A stretch of 64,000 nt of DNA from an uncultured Chloroflexota bacterium (GCA_937901745.1 CALGSZ010000157.1:1-64000); one strand, 5' to 3'. Positions 1 to 8,290 are shown, counted from the first letter of the stretch. Translations and numbers: made by a program. The notes: generated by a model not told the origin, from the sequence alone.

Positions 1-753
1 GTCAGTCCGGAAGCTCGCCATCGGTCCCGCAGGTTGGGAGGCATCGCGGCGCTCTTGGGCGCGAGTTGGCTGGCGATCGCGTCCATGACCGGCGTGGCCG
101 CGCAGGAATCCGCGACGCCGACCGCGATTCAGCCCGGCGTGCTCGATACCGAGCCGGCGACTTTGGATTGTGATCCCACCGACGACGCGACGCCCGCCGC
201 GGGCGACGCCGTCACCGCCGCTGAGATTTACGAGATCGTCAGCGAGGAGTCTGAGGCGCGCTACCTCGTCGAGGAAGAGCTGGCGGGCGTCGGCGCGACC
301 ACCGCTATCGGCCGGACCAATGCGTTCATCGGCTCGATTCTCTTCGACGAGGAAGGCATGCCGCTGCCGTGCTCGCAATTCTTCGTTGACCTGCGGACGC
401 TGACGAGCGACGAGCCGAGGCGCGACAACTACCTCTACAACAACACGCTCGAGACCCAGACCTATCCACTGGCCTCGTTCGTGTTGACCGGCGTCGAGGG
501 ACTGGAGGGCGCCCTCGAGGAAGGCGAGGAGACGACTCTGACGCTGCTCGGTGACCTGACGATCCACGGCGTTACCCGCGCGGTCGCGTGGCAGGCCACG
601 GTGACGCTGGACGGCGATCAGCTGACGGGCTCGGCGACCTTGCCGTTCGAGATGCCCGACTTCGACATCGAGCCGCCTCGTGTCGGCGCCGTCGTGAGCC
701 TTGATGAGACGGTAACGCTGGAGATCGATGTCACGGCCCAGCGCGTGGCGTAA
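1..753 (+). CDS. YceI-like secreted protein (5' partial)
   Basis: The reading frame is open from base 1, so the start lies before the window. The visible part begins with an arginine-rich stretch, then a hydrophobic segment ending in an Ala-x-Ala-like site (VAAQ), which reads as a signal peptide. The C-terminal two thirds resemble the YceI/lipocalin-like fold: a late LTIHGVTRAVAW segment and a final strand ending in DVTAQRVA. YceI proteins bind polyprenoid or lipid ligands outside the cytoplasm, but the ligand here is unknown. A TTG at 34 could be read as a start, but it would remove the positively charged region of the signal peptide. A small membrane protein follows closely. Confidence 0.72.
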   Translation, partial: VSPEARHRSRRLGGIAALLGASWLAIASMTGVAAQESATPTAIQPGVLDTEPATLDCDPTDDATPAAGDAVTAAEIYEIVSEESEARYLVEEELAGVGATTAIGRTNAFIGSILFDEEGMPLPCSQFFVDLRTLTSDEPRRDNYLYNNTLETQTYPLASFVLTGVEGLEGALEEGEETTLTLLGDLTIHGVTRAVAWQATVTLDGDQLTGSATLPFEMPDFDIEPPRVGAVVSLDETVTLEIDVTAQRVA

Positions 754-789
754 CGCGGAATGGCATCAGAGCAGGCAAGAGGGCGTGAG

Positions 790-1014
790 ATGACGGGCAG
801 AGGATCTCGGCGAAGGCAGTGGATTGTCGTGGTGATCGTGACGCCGATCATCGTCGTGCTTGCCATCGGCATCTATCTGGCGAGCCTGGCCGGCGAGCTG
901 CCGTGGCAAGAGGACCCGACGCGGGTCGCGACGGGCATCACACCCTTCGCCGATATCCCCGGCTTCTCCATGCCGACGCGCGTGTCCAACGCGAACCCCA
1001 CCGCAACGCCGTGA
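790..1014 (+). CDS. Small single-pass membrane protein, unknown function
   Basis: Encodes 74 residues: a basic N-terminus (GRGSRRRQW), one hydrophobic segment at roughly residues 13-33 (IVVVIVTPIIVVLAIGIYL) and a polar extracytoplasmic tail ending in NANPTATP. I chose ATG 790 because AGAGGG precedes it at a normal distance; the in-frame ATG at 760 has no ribosome site. It lies just after the YceI-like gene and ahead of a terminator, so the two are probably co-transcribed. I do not recognise a family. Confidence 0.55.
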   Translation: MTGRGSRRRQWIVVVIVTPIIVVLAIGIYLASLAGELPWQEDPTRVATGITPFADIPGFSMPTRVSNANPTATP

Positions 1015-1060
1015 GCTGACGGGGGGCTCAGCTTGAGCCCCTCGCGCAAAGCGACCAATC

Positions 1061-1104
1061 AGCCCCCGATTCCCTGGCGAACCTGCCTGGGAAAGGGGGC
1101 TTTT
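1061..1104 (+). terminator. Rho-independent terminator
   Basis: AGCCCCC (1061-1067) pairs with GGGGGCT (1095-1101), an inner GATTCCC/GGGAAA segment extends the stem, and TTTT follows. It closes the YceI/small membrane protein unit and faces the convergent zinc-ribbon gene. Confidence 0.75.
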
Positions 1105-1176
1105 CGTTCATGACCGAGGCAGGTGCTCAGAAGGGCAAAGCCAGGATGCCCGCGACCAGACCCGGCAGTCGAGAGC

Positions 1177-1497
1177 TTAGTCGAAGTCGAAGAGCTCGCT
1201 AAAGAAGGAGCGCCGCTTCTTTCGGTATTGTCCGGAACCGTGTTGGTCGTACTCCCGGCGCTCGCCGCGCTTGTGGCGGTCGTCCCAATCGTCGTCCAAC
1301 GCTTCCAGGCTGCGCTCGATGATCTTGTCGAGTTCGCCCCGATCCAGCCAAACGCCACGGCATTGCGGGCAGTAGTCGATTTCGACACCTTGGCGCTCGG
1401 ACATGCGCAGCTCGATATTGCAGACAGGACACCTCTTCTCACATTCTCCGTGCGTACACCATGGAGGTCCCCGTTGACGCTCCGGCGCGGGCGTCAC
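1177..1497 (-). CDS. TFIIB-type zinc ribbon protein
   Basis: A protein of about 106 residues with two Cys pairs, CPVC and CPQC, separated by about 19 residues, followed by RGVWLDRGELDKIIE. This is the signature of the zf-TFIIB family of small bacterial zinc-ribbon proteins. The C-terminal half is charged (DDDWDDRHKRGERRE) and ends in FFSELFDFD. The GTG at 1497 is the only usable start upstream of the first Cys pair, so the first 20 residues are uncertain. Function is unknown; such proteins are presumed nucleic-acid or protein binders. It is monocistronic and convergent with the preceding unit. Confidence 0.72.
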   Translation of the reverse strand: MTPAPERQRGPPWCTHGECEKRCPVCNIELRMSERQGVEIDYCPQCRGVWLDRGELDKIIERSLEALDDDWDDRHKRGERREYDQHGSGQYRKKRRSFFSELFDFD

Positions 1498-1647
1498 GGC
1501 TCCCGTTCGGTGACTCCATTACGCGGCAACCCGGCAACAGGATCGCACGACTGGACGCCGGAGCGAGGGCGCCGCGACCGTTCCAAAAGGATGACGCTCG
1601 GGGGGCGATTGTGGTTCACCCGTGGTCCCGGTGGCGGGGTCGCTTCG

Positions 1648-1677
1648 TTGCAGCAATCCCGACTAACGCACTATACT
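1648..1677 (+). promoter_or_regulatory. Sigma-70-type promoter of the fur-suf operon
   Basis: TTGCAG (1648-1653) and TATACT (1672-1677) are separated by 18 bp. Transcription would begin around 1684, about 40 bases before the fur start. Confidence 0.65.
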
Positions 1678-1690
1678 TTGTCACTGGTAA

Positions 1691-1705
1691 CGAGACTCAT
1701 TCTCA
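1691..1705 (+). promoter_or_regulatory. Fur-box-like operator
   Basis: The 15-base dyad CGAGACTCATTCTCA has GAGA/TCTC arms around a five-base centre and approximates the 7-1-7 architecture of Fur-family boxes (5 of 7 symmetric positions match). It lies just downstream of the -10, where a bound repressor would block transcription, consistent with autoregulation of fur and iron or redox control of the suf genes. Assignment is by symmetry and position only. Confidence 0.4.
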
Positions 1706-1726
1706 GCTGTCGTGGTGGTCTTGATC

Positions 1727-2224
1727 ATGGCCGGTCGCAAACAAGGAGATACCACAGTAGCGAAGCTGGGAAGCCGCTATCGGCAGACGGCGCAGCGCGC
1801 GATGATCCTGGAAGAGGTCAAGGCGGCTGAGCGGCACTTGACGGCCGGCGAGATCTTCGAGCGGGTCCGCCGCAAAGATCCCCGCATCGCCTACGGCACC
1901 GTCTACCGCTCGCTCCACCTCCTGGCCCAACTCGGGCTCATCCAGGAACTGACGTTCGCTGACCAAGCCAGCCGCTATGACGGCCGGGTCGATCGCCACG
2001 ACCACGTCCACTGCACGAAGTGTGGGGCGTTGGTCGACGTGGAAGTTCCGGTTGCCCTGATGGCGCGGCACGTCGCCGAGGAGCGCACCGGCTTCACGAT
2101 CACCAGCCACCACACCATCTTTGCCGGCATCTGCCCCGCTTGCAAGGCAAAGGACCAGGCAAACGGTAGTGGGAGCGAGAGTCTCGACGCCATGCGTCGT
2201 CCGAGCCCCGGAAGGGCTTCGTAG
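1727..2224 (+). CDS. fur: Fur-family metal-dependent transcriptional regulator
   Basis: 165 residues from ATG 1727. The N-terminal winged helix (residues about 15-75) carries RYRQTAQRAMILEEV and the recognition-helix segment YGTVYRSLHLLAQLGL. The dimerisation domain has a metal-site HDHVHC motif and the two structural-zinc pairs C96xxC99 and C136xxC139. These mark Fur/PerR/Zur-type regulators; which metal or peroxide it senses cannot be decided by eye. It lies 40 bp ahead of sufC in the same transcription unit, arguing for control of Fe-S assembly. A GTG at 1712 is an alternative start. The C-terminal 20 residues are polar and probably disordered. Confidence 0.88.
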   Translation: MAGRKQGDTTVAKLGSRYRQTAQRAMILEEVKAAERHLTAGEIFERVRRKDPRIAYGTVYRSLHLLAQLGLIQELTFADQASRYDGRVDRHDHVHCTKCGALVDVEVPVALMARHVAEERTGFTITSHHTIFAGICPACKAKDQANGSGSESLDAMRRPSPGRAS

Positions 2225-2264
2225 TTTGTAGTTGCCCCGGGCAACGGCCCGGGGAGGGGGAGGC

Positions 2265-3071
2265 ATGAGCACCGTTCCGATTCTCGAAATCGAGAACCTA
2301 CACGTCAGCATCGAGGACAAGGAGATCCTCAAGGGTCTCAATCTCACGGTGAACGCCGGTGAGATCCATGCTCTGATGGGGCCGAATGGCTCCGGCAAGA
2401 GCACCCTCGCCTATGTCATCGCTGGCCATCCGTCGTACGAGGTGACCGAGGGCTCGATCCGCTATTTCGGGGAAGACATCTTCGAGTGGTCCCCGGATGA
2501 GCGGGCGCGGAAGGGCATCTTCCTGGCGTTCCAATACCCGACGGTGATCCCGGGCGTCTCGATGGCGAACTTCCTGCGCATGGCTGTCACCAACGTCCGC
2601 AACGCGCGGGCGGAGGCGGCCGCGACCGACGGCGGAAGCGCCCAGCCGTTCACGCCGCGCGAGTTCCGCAAGTTGATGCGCGAGAAGATGGCGCAGCTCA
2701 AGATCGATGAGAGCTTTGCCAATCGCTACTTGAACGAAGGGTTCTCCGGCGGCGAGAAGAAGCGGGCCGAGATCCTCCAGATGGCCCTGCTCGAGCCGAC
2801 GCTGGCGATCATGGACGAGACCGACTCCGGCCTCGATATCGACGCTCTGCGCGTGGTCGCCGAAGGCGTCAACTCGCTGATGCGGCCGGACATGGGCGTC
2901 GTGCTGATCACCCACTACCAGCGCATGCTCAACTTCATCAAGCCGCACTTCGTGCACATCATGATGGATGGCCGGATCGTGCAGCAGGGCGGACCGGAGC
3001 TGGCGCTGGAGCTGGAGGAGAAGGGCTACGAGGGTCTGCGCGCGGCCTTGGCCGCCGGGGCCCAGAGCTAA
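2265..3071 (+). CDS. sufC: Fe-S assembly ATPase SufC
   Basis: 268-residue ABC-type ATPase of the SUF machinery. It forms the cytoplasmic SufBCD scaffold complex that builds Fe-S clusters using ATP hydrolysis. Walker A is GPNGSGKST (39-47), the signature is FSGGEKKR (160-167), and Walker B with the catalytic Glu is LAIMDE (180-185) followed by the D-loop SGLD. The FSGGEKKR signature is diagnostic of SufC rather than a transporter ATPase. ATG 2265 is preceded by GGGGAGGGGGAGG; an in-frame TTG at 2232 has no such site. First suf gene, 40 bp behind fur. Confidence 0.95.
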   Translation: MSTVPILEIENLHVSIEDKEILKGLNLTVNAGEIHALMGPNGSGKSTLAYVIAGHPSYEVTEGSIRYFGEDIFEWSPDERARKGIFLAFQYPTVIPGVSMANFLRMAVTNVRNARAEAAATDGGSAQPFTPREFRKLMREKMAQLKIDESFANRYLNEGFSGGEKKRAEILQMALLEPTLAIMDETDSGLDIDALRVVAEGVNSLMRPDMGVVLITHYQRMLNFIKPHFVHIMMDGRIVQQGGPELALELEEKGYEGLRAALAAGAQS

Positions 3072-3140
3072 AGGGTTCAGGGGTCAGGAGCAGAGGATGG
3101 GGCGCTGTTCGATCTCTCGCTCAAGACGCCAACCCTGAGA
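3072..3140. repeat. Intercistronic G-rich/C-rich dyad element, copy A (short)
   Basis: The sufC-sufB gap starts with a G-rich arm (GGGTTCAGGGGTCAGG), then a core GCGCTGTTCGATCTCTCGC, then CCAACCCTGAGACC. The core matches copy B (about 4606) at 14 of 19 positions. It is the least complete of three related elements in this operon. Confidence 0.4.
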
Positions 3141-3156
3141 CCGAAGGGAGCACAGA

Positions 3157-4563
3157 ATGTCCGCAGTTCCAAAGCCGCAAATTGACATCGGGGAGTACCG
3201 ATACGGTTTCCGCGATGAGGAGCAATACGTCTACAAGAGCAAGAAGGGCTTGAGCCGGGAGGTCGTTGAAGAGATCTCCTACATGAAGGGCGAGCCCGAT
3301 TGGATGCGCGAGTTCCGCCTCAAGGCGTATGAGCACTTCATTCGCCGGCCGATGCCGACTTGGGGCGGTGATCTCTCGGAGATCAACTTCGACGACATCT
3401 ACTACTACATCCGGCCGACCGAGAAGCAGGGCAAGACCTGGGACGAGGTGCCGGAGTACATCAAGAACACCTTCGAGAAGCTGGGCATCCCGGAGGCGGA
3501 GCGGAAGTTCCTCGCTGGCGTCGGCGCCCAGTACGAGTCGGAGGTCGTCTACCACTCCCTGCGCGAGGACCTCGAGAAGCAGGGCGTGATCTTCGTCGAC
3601 ACCGACACCGCGGTTCGGGAGTACCCCGACCTGGTCAAGCAGTACTTCGGCACGATCGTTCCGGCGAATGACAACAAGTTCGCCGCGCTCAACTCCGCGG
3701 TCTGGTCCGGCGGTTCCTTCATCTATGTGCCGGAGAACGTCAGGGTCGAGATCCCGCTCCAGGCCTACTTCCGGATCAACGCCGAGAACATGGGGCAGTT
3801 CGAGCGGACGCTGATCATCTGCGCGCCGGGCTCCTATGTCCACTACGTCGAGGGCTGCACGGCGCCGACCTACAGCACCGACTCGCTCCACTCGGCGGTC
3901 GTCGAGATCATCGTCCAGGAAGGCGCGCGCTGCCGCTACACGACGATCCAGAACTGGAGCAAGAACGTCTACAACCTGGTGACCAAGCGCGCCGCGGCCT
4001 ACAAGGACGCGACGATGGAGTGGGTCGACGGCAACCTCGGCAGCAAGCTGACGATGAAGTACCCGGCCGTCTGGATGATGGAGCCGGGCGCTCGCGGCGA
4101 GATTCTGTCGGTTGCCTTCGCTGGCGATGGTCAGCACCAGGACGCCGGCGGCAAGGTGGTGCACGTCGCGCCGCACACGTCGTCGCAGATCATCTCGAAG
4201 TCGATCTCGAAGGGGACTGGCCGGTCGTCCTACCGTGGCCTGGTGAAGGTCTACAAGGGCGCGGAGGACGTCAAGAGCAACGTCGTTTGCGACGCGCTGC
4301 TGCTTGACGAGACCAGCCGGACGGATACCTACCCGTACATGGAGATCGAGGAAGAGCGTGTCTCGATCGGGCACGAGGCGACGGTCTCGAAGGTCGCGGA
4401 GGAGCAGATCTTCTACCTGCAGTCCCGCGGCCTGACCGAGGACGAGGCGATGAGCATGATCGTCAACGGCTTCATCGAGCCGATCGCCAAGGAGCTGCCG
4501 CTCGAGTACGCGGTCGAGCTCAATCGCCTGATCCAGCTGGAGATGGAAGGTTCCGTTGGGTAG
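3157..4563 (+). CDS. sufB: Fe-S cluster assembly scaffold protein SufB
   Basis: 468 residues, the usual SufB length. SufB is the scaffold subunit that pairs with SufD and binds SufC. Family features visible: N-terminal GEYRYGFRDEEQYVYKSKKGLS, the SufB/SufD beta-helix core (for example GSYVHYVEGCTAPTYSTDSL), and the C-terminal helical region SRGLTEDEAMSMIVNGFIEP that contacts SufC. It has no CxxCxxxC motif at the N-terminus. ATG 3157 follows GAAGGGAG. It lies between sufC and sufD, separated from each by G-rich dyad elements. Confidence 0.95.
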   Translation: MSAVPKPQIDIGEYRYGFRDEEQYVYKSKKGLSREVVEEISYMKGEPDWMREFRLKAYEHFIRRPMPTWGGDLSEINFDDIYYYIRPTEKQGKTWDEVPEYIKNTFEKLGIPEAERKFLAGVGAQYESEVVYHSLREDLEKQGVIFVDTDTAVREYPDLVKQYFGTIVPANDNKFAALNSAVWSGGSFIYVPENVRVEIPLQAYFRINAENMGQFERTLIICAPGSYVHYVEGCTAPTYSTDSLHSAVVEIIVQEGARCRYTTIQNWSKNVYNLVTKRAAAYKDATMEWVDGNLGSKLTMKYPAVWMMEPGARGEILSVAFAGDGQHQDAGGKVVHVAPHTSSQIISKSISKGTGRSSYRGLVKVYKGAEDVKSNVVCDALLLDETSRTDTYPYMEIEEERVSIGHEATVSKVAEEQIFYLQSRGLTEDEAMSMIVNGFIEPIAKELPLEYAVELNRLIQLEMEGSVG

Positions 4564-4652
4564 GGGCTCGAGACCGGGAGCTGGGGGCTGGGGACCGCTT
4601 GGCATGCGCTCCGCCGTCTCTCGCCCCCAACCCCTCACCCCTAGTCCCCCTT
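4564..4652. repeat. Intercistronic G-rich/C-rich dyad element, copy B
   Basis: Between sufB and sufD a run of G-tracts (GGGAGCTGGGGGCTGGGGA) is followed by the core GCGCTCCGCCGTCTCTCGC and a run of C-tracts (CCCCCAACCCCTCACCCC). The arms are imperfectly complementary, so the RNA could fold into a long hairpin, and the G-tracts meet the spacing of potential G-quadruplexes. Confidence 0.55.
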
Positions 4653-4662
4653 TGAGGAGACG

Positions 4663-6006
4663 ATGGAAGCGACACTGACGAAAGGAACAACGATCCCGAC
4701 CGGGTTTACGCGGGAGGCGGTCGAAGAGCTGTCGCGCCAGAAGGGCGAGCCGCAGTGGGTGCTCAATGCCCGGCTCGCGGCGTGGGAGACGTACGAGCAG
4801 CTGCCGATGCCGCAGCGGACCGACGAGGAGTGGCGCCGGACGGATATCCGGCCGCTCAAGCTCGACAAGCTGGTCCCGTACGCGGGCGTTGGCGAGCGGG
4901 TGGCCTCGCCCGATAGCGTGCTGGCGACGGTGGAGGGTGGCGTCTCCGACGAGAGCGACCGCGCCGGCGTGGTCATCCAGCGCGATGCCTCGACGGTCTT
5001 CTCCGAGATCAAGGAGGAGGTCGCTAAGCAGGGCGTCATCTACTGCGATCTCGACACCGCGATCCGCGAGCATCCCGACCTGGTGCGCCAGTACTTCATG
5101 ACCCAGGCGGTGCCGGCGAACTTCGGGAAGTTCGAGGCGCTGCACGCGGCCTTCTGGCAGGGTGGCACCTTCCTCTATGTCCCGAAGAACGTCGCCATCG
5201 AGTTGCCGTTCCGATCCTTCGTGCTCGCGCAGCAGCCGGCGGCGGTCTTCGCGCACACCCTTGTTGTGCTGGAGGAGGGCGCGGAGGCGTTCTTCGTCGA
5301 CGCCTTCAACTCGCCGACGCTCGATGAGCAGGGCTTCGCCTCTGAGGTTGTCGAGCTGATCCTGGGCAAGGGCAGCAAGCTGCGCTATGTCCAGGTGCAG
5401 GACTGGGGCCGCCATGTGTGGAACTTCATGACCGAGCGGGCGATCCTGACGAATGATTCGACGCTCAACTCGCTGCACGTCACGCTCGGCGGCAAGTTCA
5501 GCAAGAACTCGATCGGCTCCCACCTGCGCGGCCCGAACGCGCTCGCGGAGATGCTCGGCATCTACTTCGGCGATGGCGATCAGTTCTTCGATCACCACAC
5601 GTGGCAGCTGCACGAAGCGCCGTACGCCACGAGCGACCTGGAGTTCAAGGGCGCGCTCAAGGAGCGGGCGCGGTCGGTCTACTCAGGCCTGATCAAGGTT
5701 TACGAGGGCGCGCAGAAGACTGACGCCTTCCAGCAGAACCGGAACCTGATCCTAAGCCGCGAGGCGCGGGCCGACTCCATCCCGAACCTGGAGATCGGCG
5801 CGAACGACGTCCGCTGCACGCACGGCGCGACGGTCGCTCAGGTCGTGCCGGAGCACATCTTCTACTTGCAGGCGCGCGGCATCCCGTACACCGAGGCGCA
5901 GAAGCTGATCGTCGAAGGCTTCTTCCGCCCGGTCATCGACCGCATCCCGGTCGAGGAGATCCAGGGATTCCTGGAGGGTGCGATTGCGCGAAAGGTCGGA
6001 ATCTAG
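4663..6006 (+). CDS. sufD: Fe-S cluster assembly protein SufD
   Basis: 447 residues. SufD is the partner of SufB in the SufBC2D complex. It shares the SufBD beta-helix domain: an N-terminal MPQRTDEEWRRTDIRPLKL segment typical of SufD, the YCDLDTAIREHPDLVRQYF region shared with SufB, and a C-terminal helix ARGIPYTEAQKLIVEGFFRP like the SufC-contacting segment of SufB. ATG 4663 follows TTGAGGAGACG. The next gene is the cysteine desulfurase; the 119-bp gap contains short GC-rich repeats but no separate gene. Confidence 0.93.
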   Translation: MEATLTKGTTIPTGFTREAVEELSRQKGEPQWVLNARLAAWETYEQLPMPQRTDEEWRRTDIRPLKLDKLVPYAGVGERVASPDSVLATVEGGVSDESDRAGVVIQRDASTVFSEIKEEVAKQGVIYCDLDTAIREHPDLVRQYFMTQAVPANFGKFEALHAAFWQGGTFLYVPKNVAIELPFRSFVLAQQPAAVFAHTLVVLEEGAEAFFVDAFNSPTLDEQGFASEVVELILGKGSKLRYVQVQDWGRHVWNFMTERAILTNDSTLNSLHVTLGGKFSKNSIGSHLRGPNALAEMLGIYFGDGDQFFDHHTWQLHEAPYATSDLEFKGALKERARSVYSGLIKVYEGAQKTDAFQQNRNLILSREARADSIPNLEIGANDVRCTHGATVAQVVPEHIFYLQARGIPYTEAQKLIVEGFFRPVIDRIPVEEIQGFLEGAIARKVGI

Positions 6007-6125
6007 CGAGCAGCCGCGGTGAACTGGCTGCCATTGAGCATGGTGGTCGAGACATCGGTCGGGGCGGGCGGTATGCCCGTCCTGGCCCGACACGGCGGGC
6101 GGGGCTCGCGGGAGGGCTAAACCTG

Positions 6126-7394
6126 ATGACGACTGAAACGACTCACAACGTGCCGACCCCGCTCGATGCCGCGGCGATCCGGGCTGATTTCCCGGTACTG
6201 AATCAGCCGCTGGAGCCTGGCGAGAAGACGCTCGTCTTCCTCGACAGCGCCGCTAGCTCGCAAAAGCCCGCCGCGGTGCTCGATGCCCTGAACGACTACT
6301 ACCGCCAGTACAACGCCAACATCCACCGCGGCGTCTACAAGCTCTCGGAAAAGGCGACCGCCAAATACGAGGAAGCGCGGCATCTCGTCGCCGCGTTCAT
6401 CAACGCGGCCTCGCCTCGCGAGATCGTCTTCGTCCGCAATTCCACCGAGGCGATCAACCTTGTCGCGCACAGCTGGGGACGGCGGAACCTGAAGGAAGGT
6501 GACCTCGTCGTCCTGAGCGTGATGGAGCACCACTCGAATATCGTTCCCTGGCAACTCCTGGCCGAGGAGAAGGGGTTCGAGATCGCCTACATCCCGTTGA
6601 CGTCCGACGTGCGCCTGGACATGGAGGCGTACGAGCAGCTGCTGCGCCGCGAGCCGAAGCTCGTCTCGGTCGCTCATGTCTCGAACGGTGTCGGGACGAT
6701 CAACGATGTCGCAACCATCATCCGCCAGGCGCACGAAGCGGGCGCGGTGGTGCTGATCGACGGAGCGCAGAGCGTTCCGCACCTGCCGATTGACGTCCAG
6801 GCGCTCGACTGCGATTTCCTCGCCTTCTCCGGTCACAAGATGCTCGGCCCGATGGGCTCCGGAGCGCTGTACGGCAAGCGCGCCTTGCTGGAAGCAATGC
6901 CCCCCTTCCTCGGCGGTGGCGGCATGATCCGGAAGGTGACGCTCGAAGGTTCGACTTTCGCCGACGTTCCGGCACGTTTCGAAGCGGGCACGCCAGCGGT
7001 CGGCGAAGCGATCGGATTGGGCGTCGCTGTTGAGTACCTGACCGCGCTTGGCATGGACCGCGTGCGCGAGCATGAGCGAGAGTTGACCGCCTACGCGCTG
7101 GAGCGGCTGCGGGAGGTGCCGGCCATCACGATCTACGGACCACAAGATCCCGAGCTACGCGGTGGGGTCATCTCCTTCACGCTCGGAGACGTCCACCCGC
7201 ACGACGTCGCCGCGATCCTGGACAGCGATAATGTCGCCGTGCGCGCCGGTCACCATTGCAATCAGCCGCTGATGCACCATCTGGGCGTGGTGGCCACGAC
7301 GCGGGCGAGCTTCTACGTCTACAACACGCTGGAGGATGTCGATCGGCTCGTCGCTGGCCTGCACGCGGTCAATCGCATCTTTGGACTCGCATAG
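6126..7394 (+). CDS. sufS: Cysteine desulfurase SufS
   Basis: 422-residue group II, PLP-dependent cysteine desulfurase that supplies sulphur for Fe-S assembly. The PLP lysine is in FSGHKMLGP (K238), the upstream VLIDGAQSVPHLPID segment binds the cofactor, and the catalytic cysteine is in RAGHHCNQPL (Cys378), which normally receives the persulphide handed to SufU. Most relatives read HHCAQPL, so the Asn is a small variation. The start is ATG 6126. It is followed 41 bp later by sufU, the usual SufS-SufU pairing in organisms lacking SufE. Confidence 0.95.
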   Translation: MTTETTHNVPTPLDAAAIRADFPVLNQPLEPGEKTLVFLDSAASSQKPAAVLDALNDYYRQYNANIHRGVYKLSEKATAKYEEARHLVAAFINAASPREIVFVRNSTEAINLVAHSWGRRNLKEGDLVVLSVMEHHSNIVPWQLLAEEKGFEIAYIPLTSDVRLDMEAYEQLLRREPKLVSVAHVSNGVGTINDVATIIRQAHEAGAVVLIDGAQSVPHLPIDVQALDCDFLAFSGHKMLGPMGSGALYGKRALLEAMPPFLGGGGMIRKVTLEGSTFADVPARFEAGTPAVGEAIGLGVAVEYLTALGMDRVREHERELTAYALERLREVPAITIYGPQDPELRGGVISFTLGDVHPHDVAAILDSDNVAVRAGHHCNQPLMHHLGVVATTRASFYVYNTLEDVDRLVAGLHAVNRIFGLA

Positions 7395-7435
7395 GCGTCC
7401 GCGGCTACGGGCGATCGGCGAGGGACGTACGTCAC

Positions 7436-7819
7436 ATGGCTGAGCAGCTATATCGCGAGATCATTCTCGATCACTATCGGAACCCGCGGAACAAGGGCGT
7501 CCTGGAGCCGGCCGACTACTCCTACGAGGACACGAATCCGCTCTGCGGCGACGAGGTCCGCATTGACCTCCGCGTCAAGGACGGAATCGTGTCTGAAGTT
7601 CGGTTCAGTGGCCGGGGCTGCGCCATCAGCCAGGCGTCGGCCTCGATCCTGACTGAGATGATCCAGGGCAAGCCGCTCGAGGAAGTCAAGGCTCTGACCA
7701 AGGATGACCTACTCGAGGAGCTGGCGATTCCGATTAGTCCGGCGCGCATGAAGTGCGCCTGCCTGAGCCTGAAAGTTCTGAAGGCGGGCATCTACGGCGT
7801 TCCGCAAGACGAGGACTAG
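7436..7819 (+). CDS. sufU: SufU zinc-dependent sulphurtransferase
   Basis: 127 residues. It keeps the SufU metal ligands C37, D39, C62 and C107 (NPLCGDE, GRGCAIS, MKCACLS). The insertion between Cys62 and Cys107 is longer than in IscU, and the IscU LPPVK motif is absent, which separates SufU from IscU. SufU accepts persulphide from SufS through zinc-ligand exchange. ATG 7436 matches the family N-terminus (MAEQLYREIILDHYRNPRN). It is followed by a 130-bp G-rich/C-rich dyad before the Rieske gene. Confidence 0.94.
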   Translation: MAEQLYREIILDHYRNPRNKGVLEPADYSYEDTNPLCGDEVRIDLRVKDGIVSEVRFSGRGCAISQASASILTEMIQGKPLEEVKALTKDDLLEELAIPISPARMKCACLSLKVLKAGIYGVPQDED

Positions 7820-7821
7820 AA

Positions 7822-7950
7822 GTCAGGGGCGAGGAGTTAGGGGGTAGGGGGTAGGAGTTGAGGGTTAGGGGCGAGGGACAGGCAGCGCGCCGTCTCTCAC
7901 TTACCCCTGCCCCCTGCCCCTAACTCCTGCCCTGACCCCTGACCCCTAAC
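7822..7950. repeat. Intercistronic G-rich/C-rich dyad element, copy C
   Basis: The longest of three related elements: about 60 bases of G-tracts in TTAGGGGG/GTAGGAG-type units, a core GCAGCGCGCCGTCTCTCAC (7883-7901; 14 of 19 matches with copy B) and about 50 bases of C-tracts. The arms are imperfect inverted repeats. No coding sense is apparent. Confidence 0.6.
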
Positions 7951-7960
7951 AAGAAGTGGT

Positions 7961-8290
7961 ATGACGGAAACGAAGTTCTACACCGTTGCCCGGGTGAGTG
8001 ATTTGGCGCCGGGCGAAATGATGTATGTCGAGGTGGGGCCGGACGCGGAGCCGGTCTGCCTCATCAATCTCGAGGGCGAGTTCTACGCGCTCAACGATTG
8101 CTGCACGCACGAGGAGGCTTCGCTCTCGGACGGCACGATCATTGGCGATGAGATCGAGTGTCCGCTGCACGGTGGGGCATTCGAGATTCGCACCGGCATG
8201 CCGGCCGCATTCCCGGTCGTCGTTCCGGCCAAGACGTACCCAGTTCGCGTCGTCGGAGACGAGGTGCAGATCGGGCTCAACGGGCGGTAA
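7961..8290 (+). CDS. Rieske-type [2Fe-2S] ferredoxin
   Basis: 109-residue stand-alone Rieske domain. The two cluster motifs are C48-T-H50 and C67-P-L-H70, placed as in non-haem dioxygenase ferredoxins and NirD-like proteins. There is no signal peptide or membrane anchor, so it is cytoplasmic. A Rieske ferredoxin at the end of suf operons is common in Actinobacteria and Chloroflexota; its electron partner is not known. Its last 14 bases overlap the 3' end of the convergent beta-propeller gene. Confidence 0.9.
   Translation: MTETKFYTVARVSDLAPGEMMYVEVGPDAEPVCLINLEGEFYALNDCCTHEEASLSDGTIIGDEIECPLHGGAFEIRTGMPAAFPVVVPAKTYPVRVVGDEVQIGLNGR

Noticed and set aside
3128..3156. CCCTGAGACC before sufB as a TPP riboswitch fragment
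   Set aside because: Only the CTGAGA block resembles the thi-box; the other conserved parts are missing and sufB is not a thiamin gene.
3121..5613. An 830-codon open frame on the minus strand across sufB and sufD
   Set aside because: It is the antisense of two unmistakable suf genes; long shadow frames are common at this GC content and the translated sequence lacks any protein pattern.
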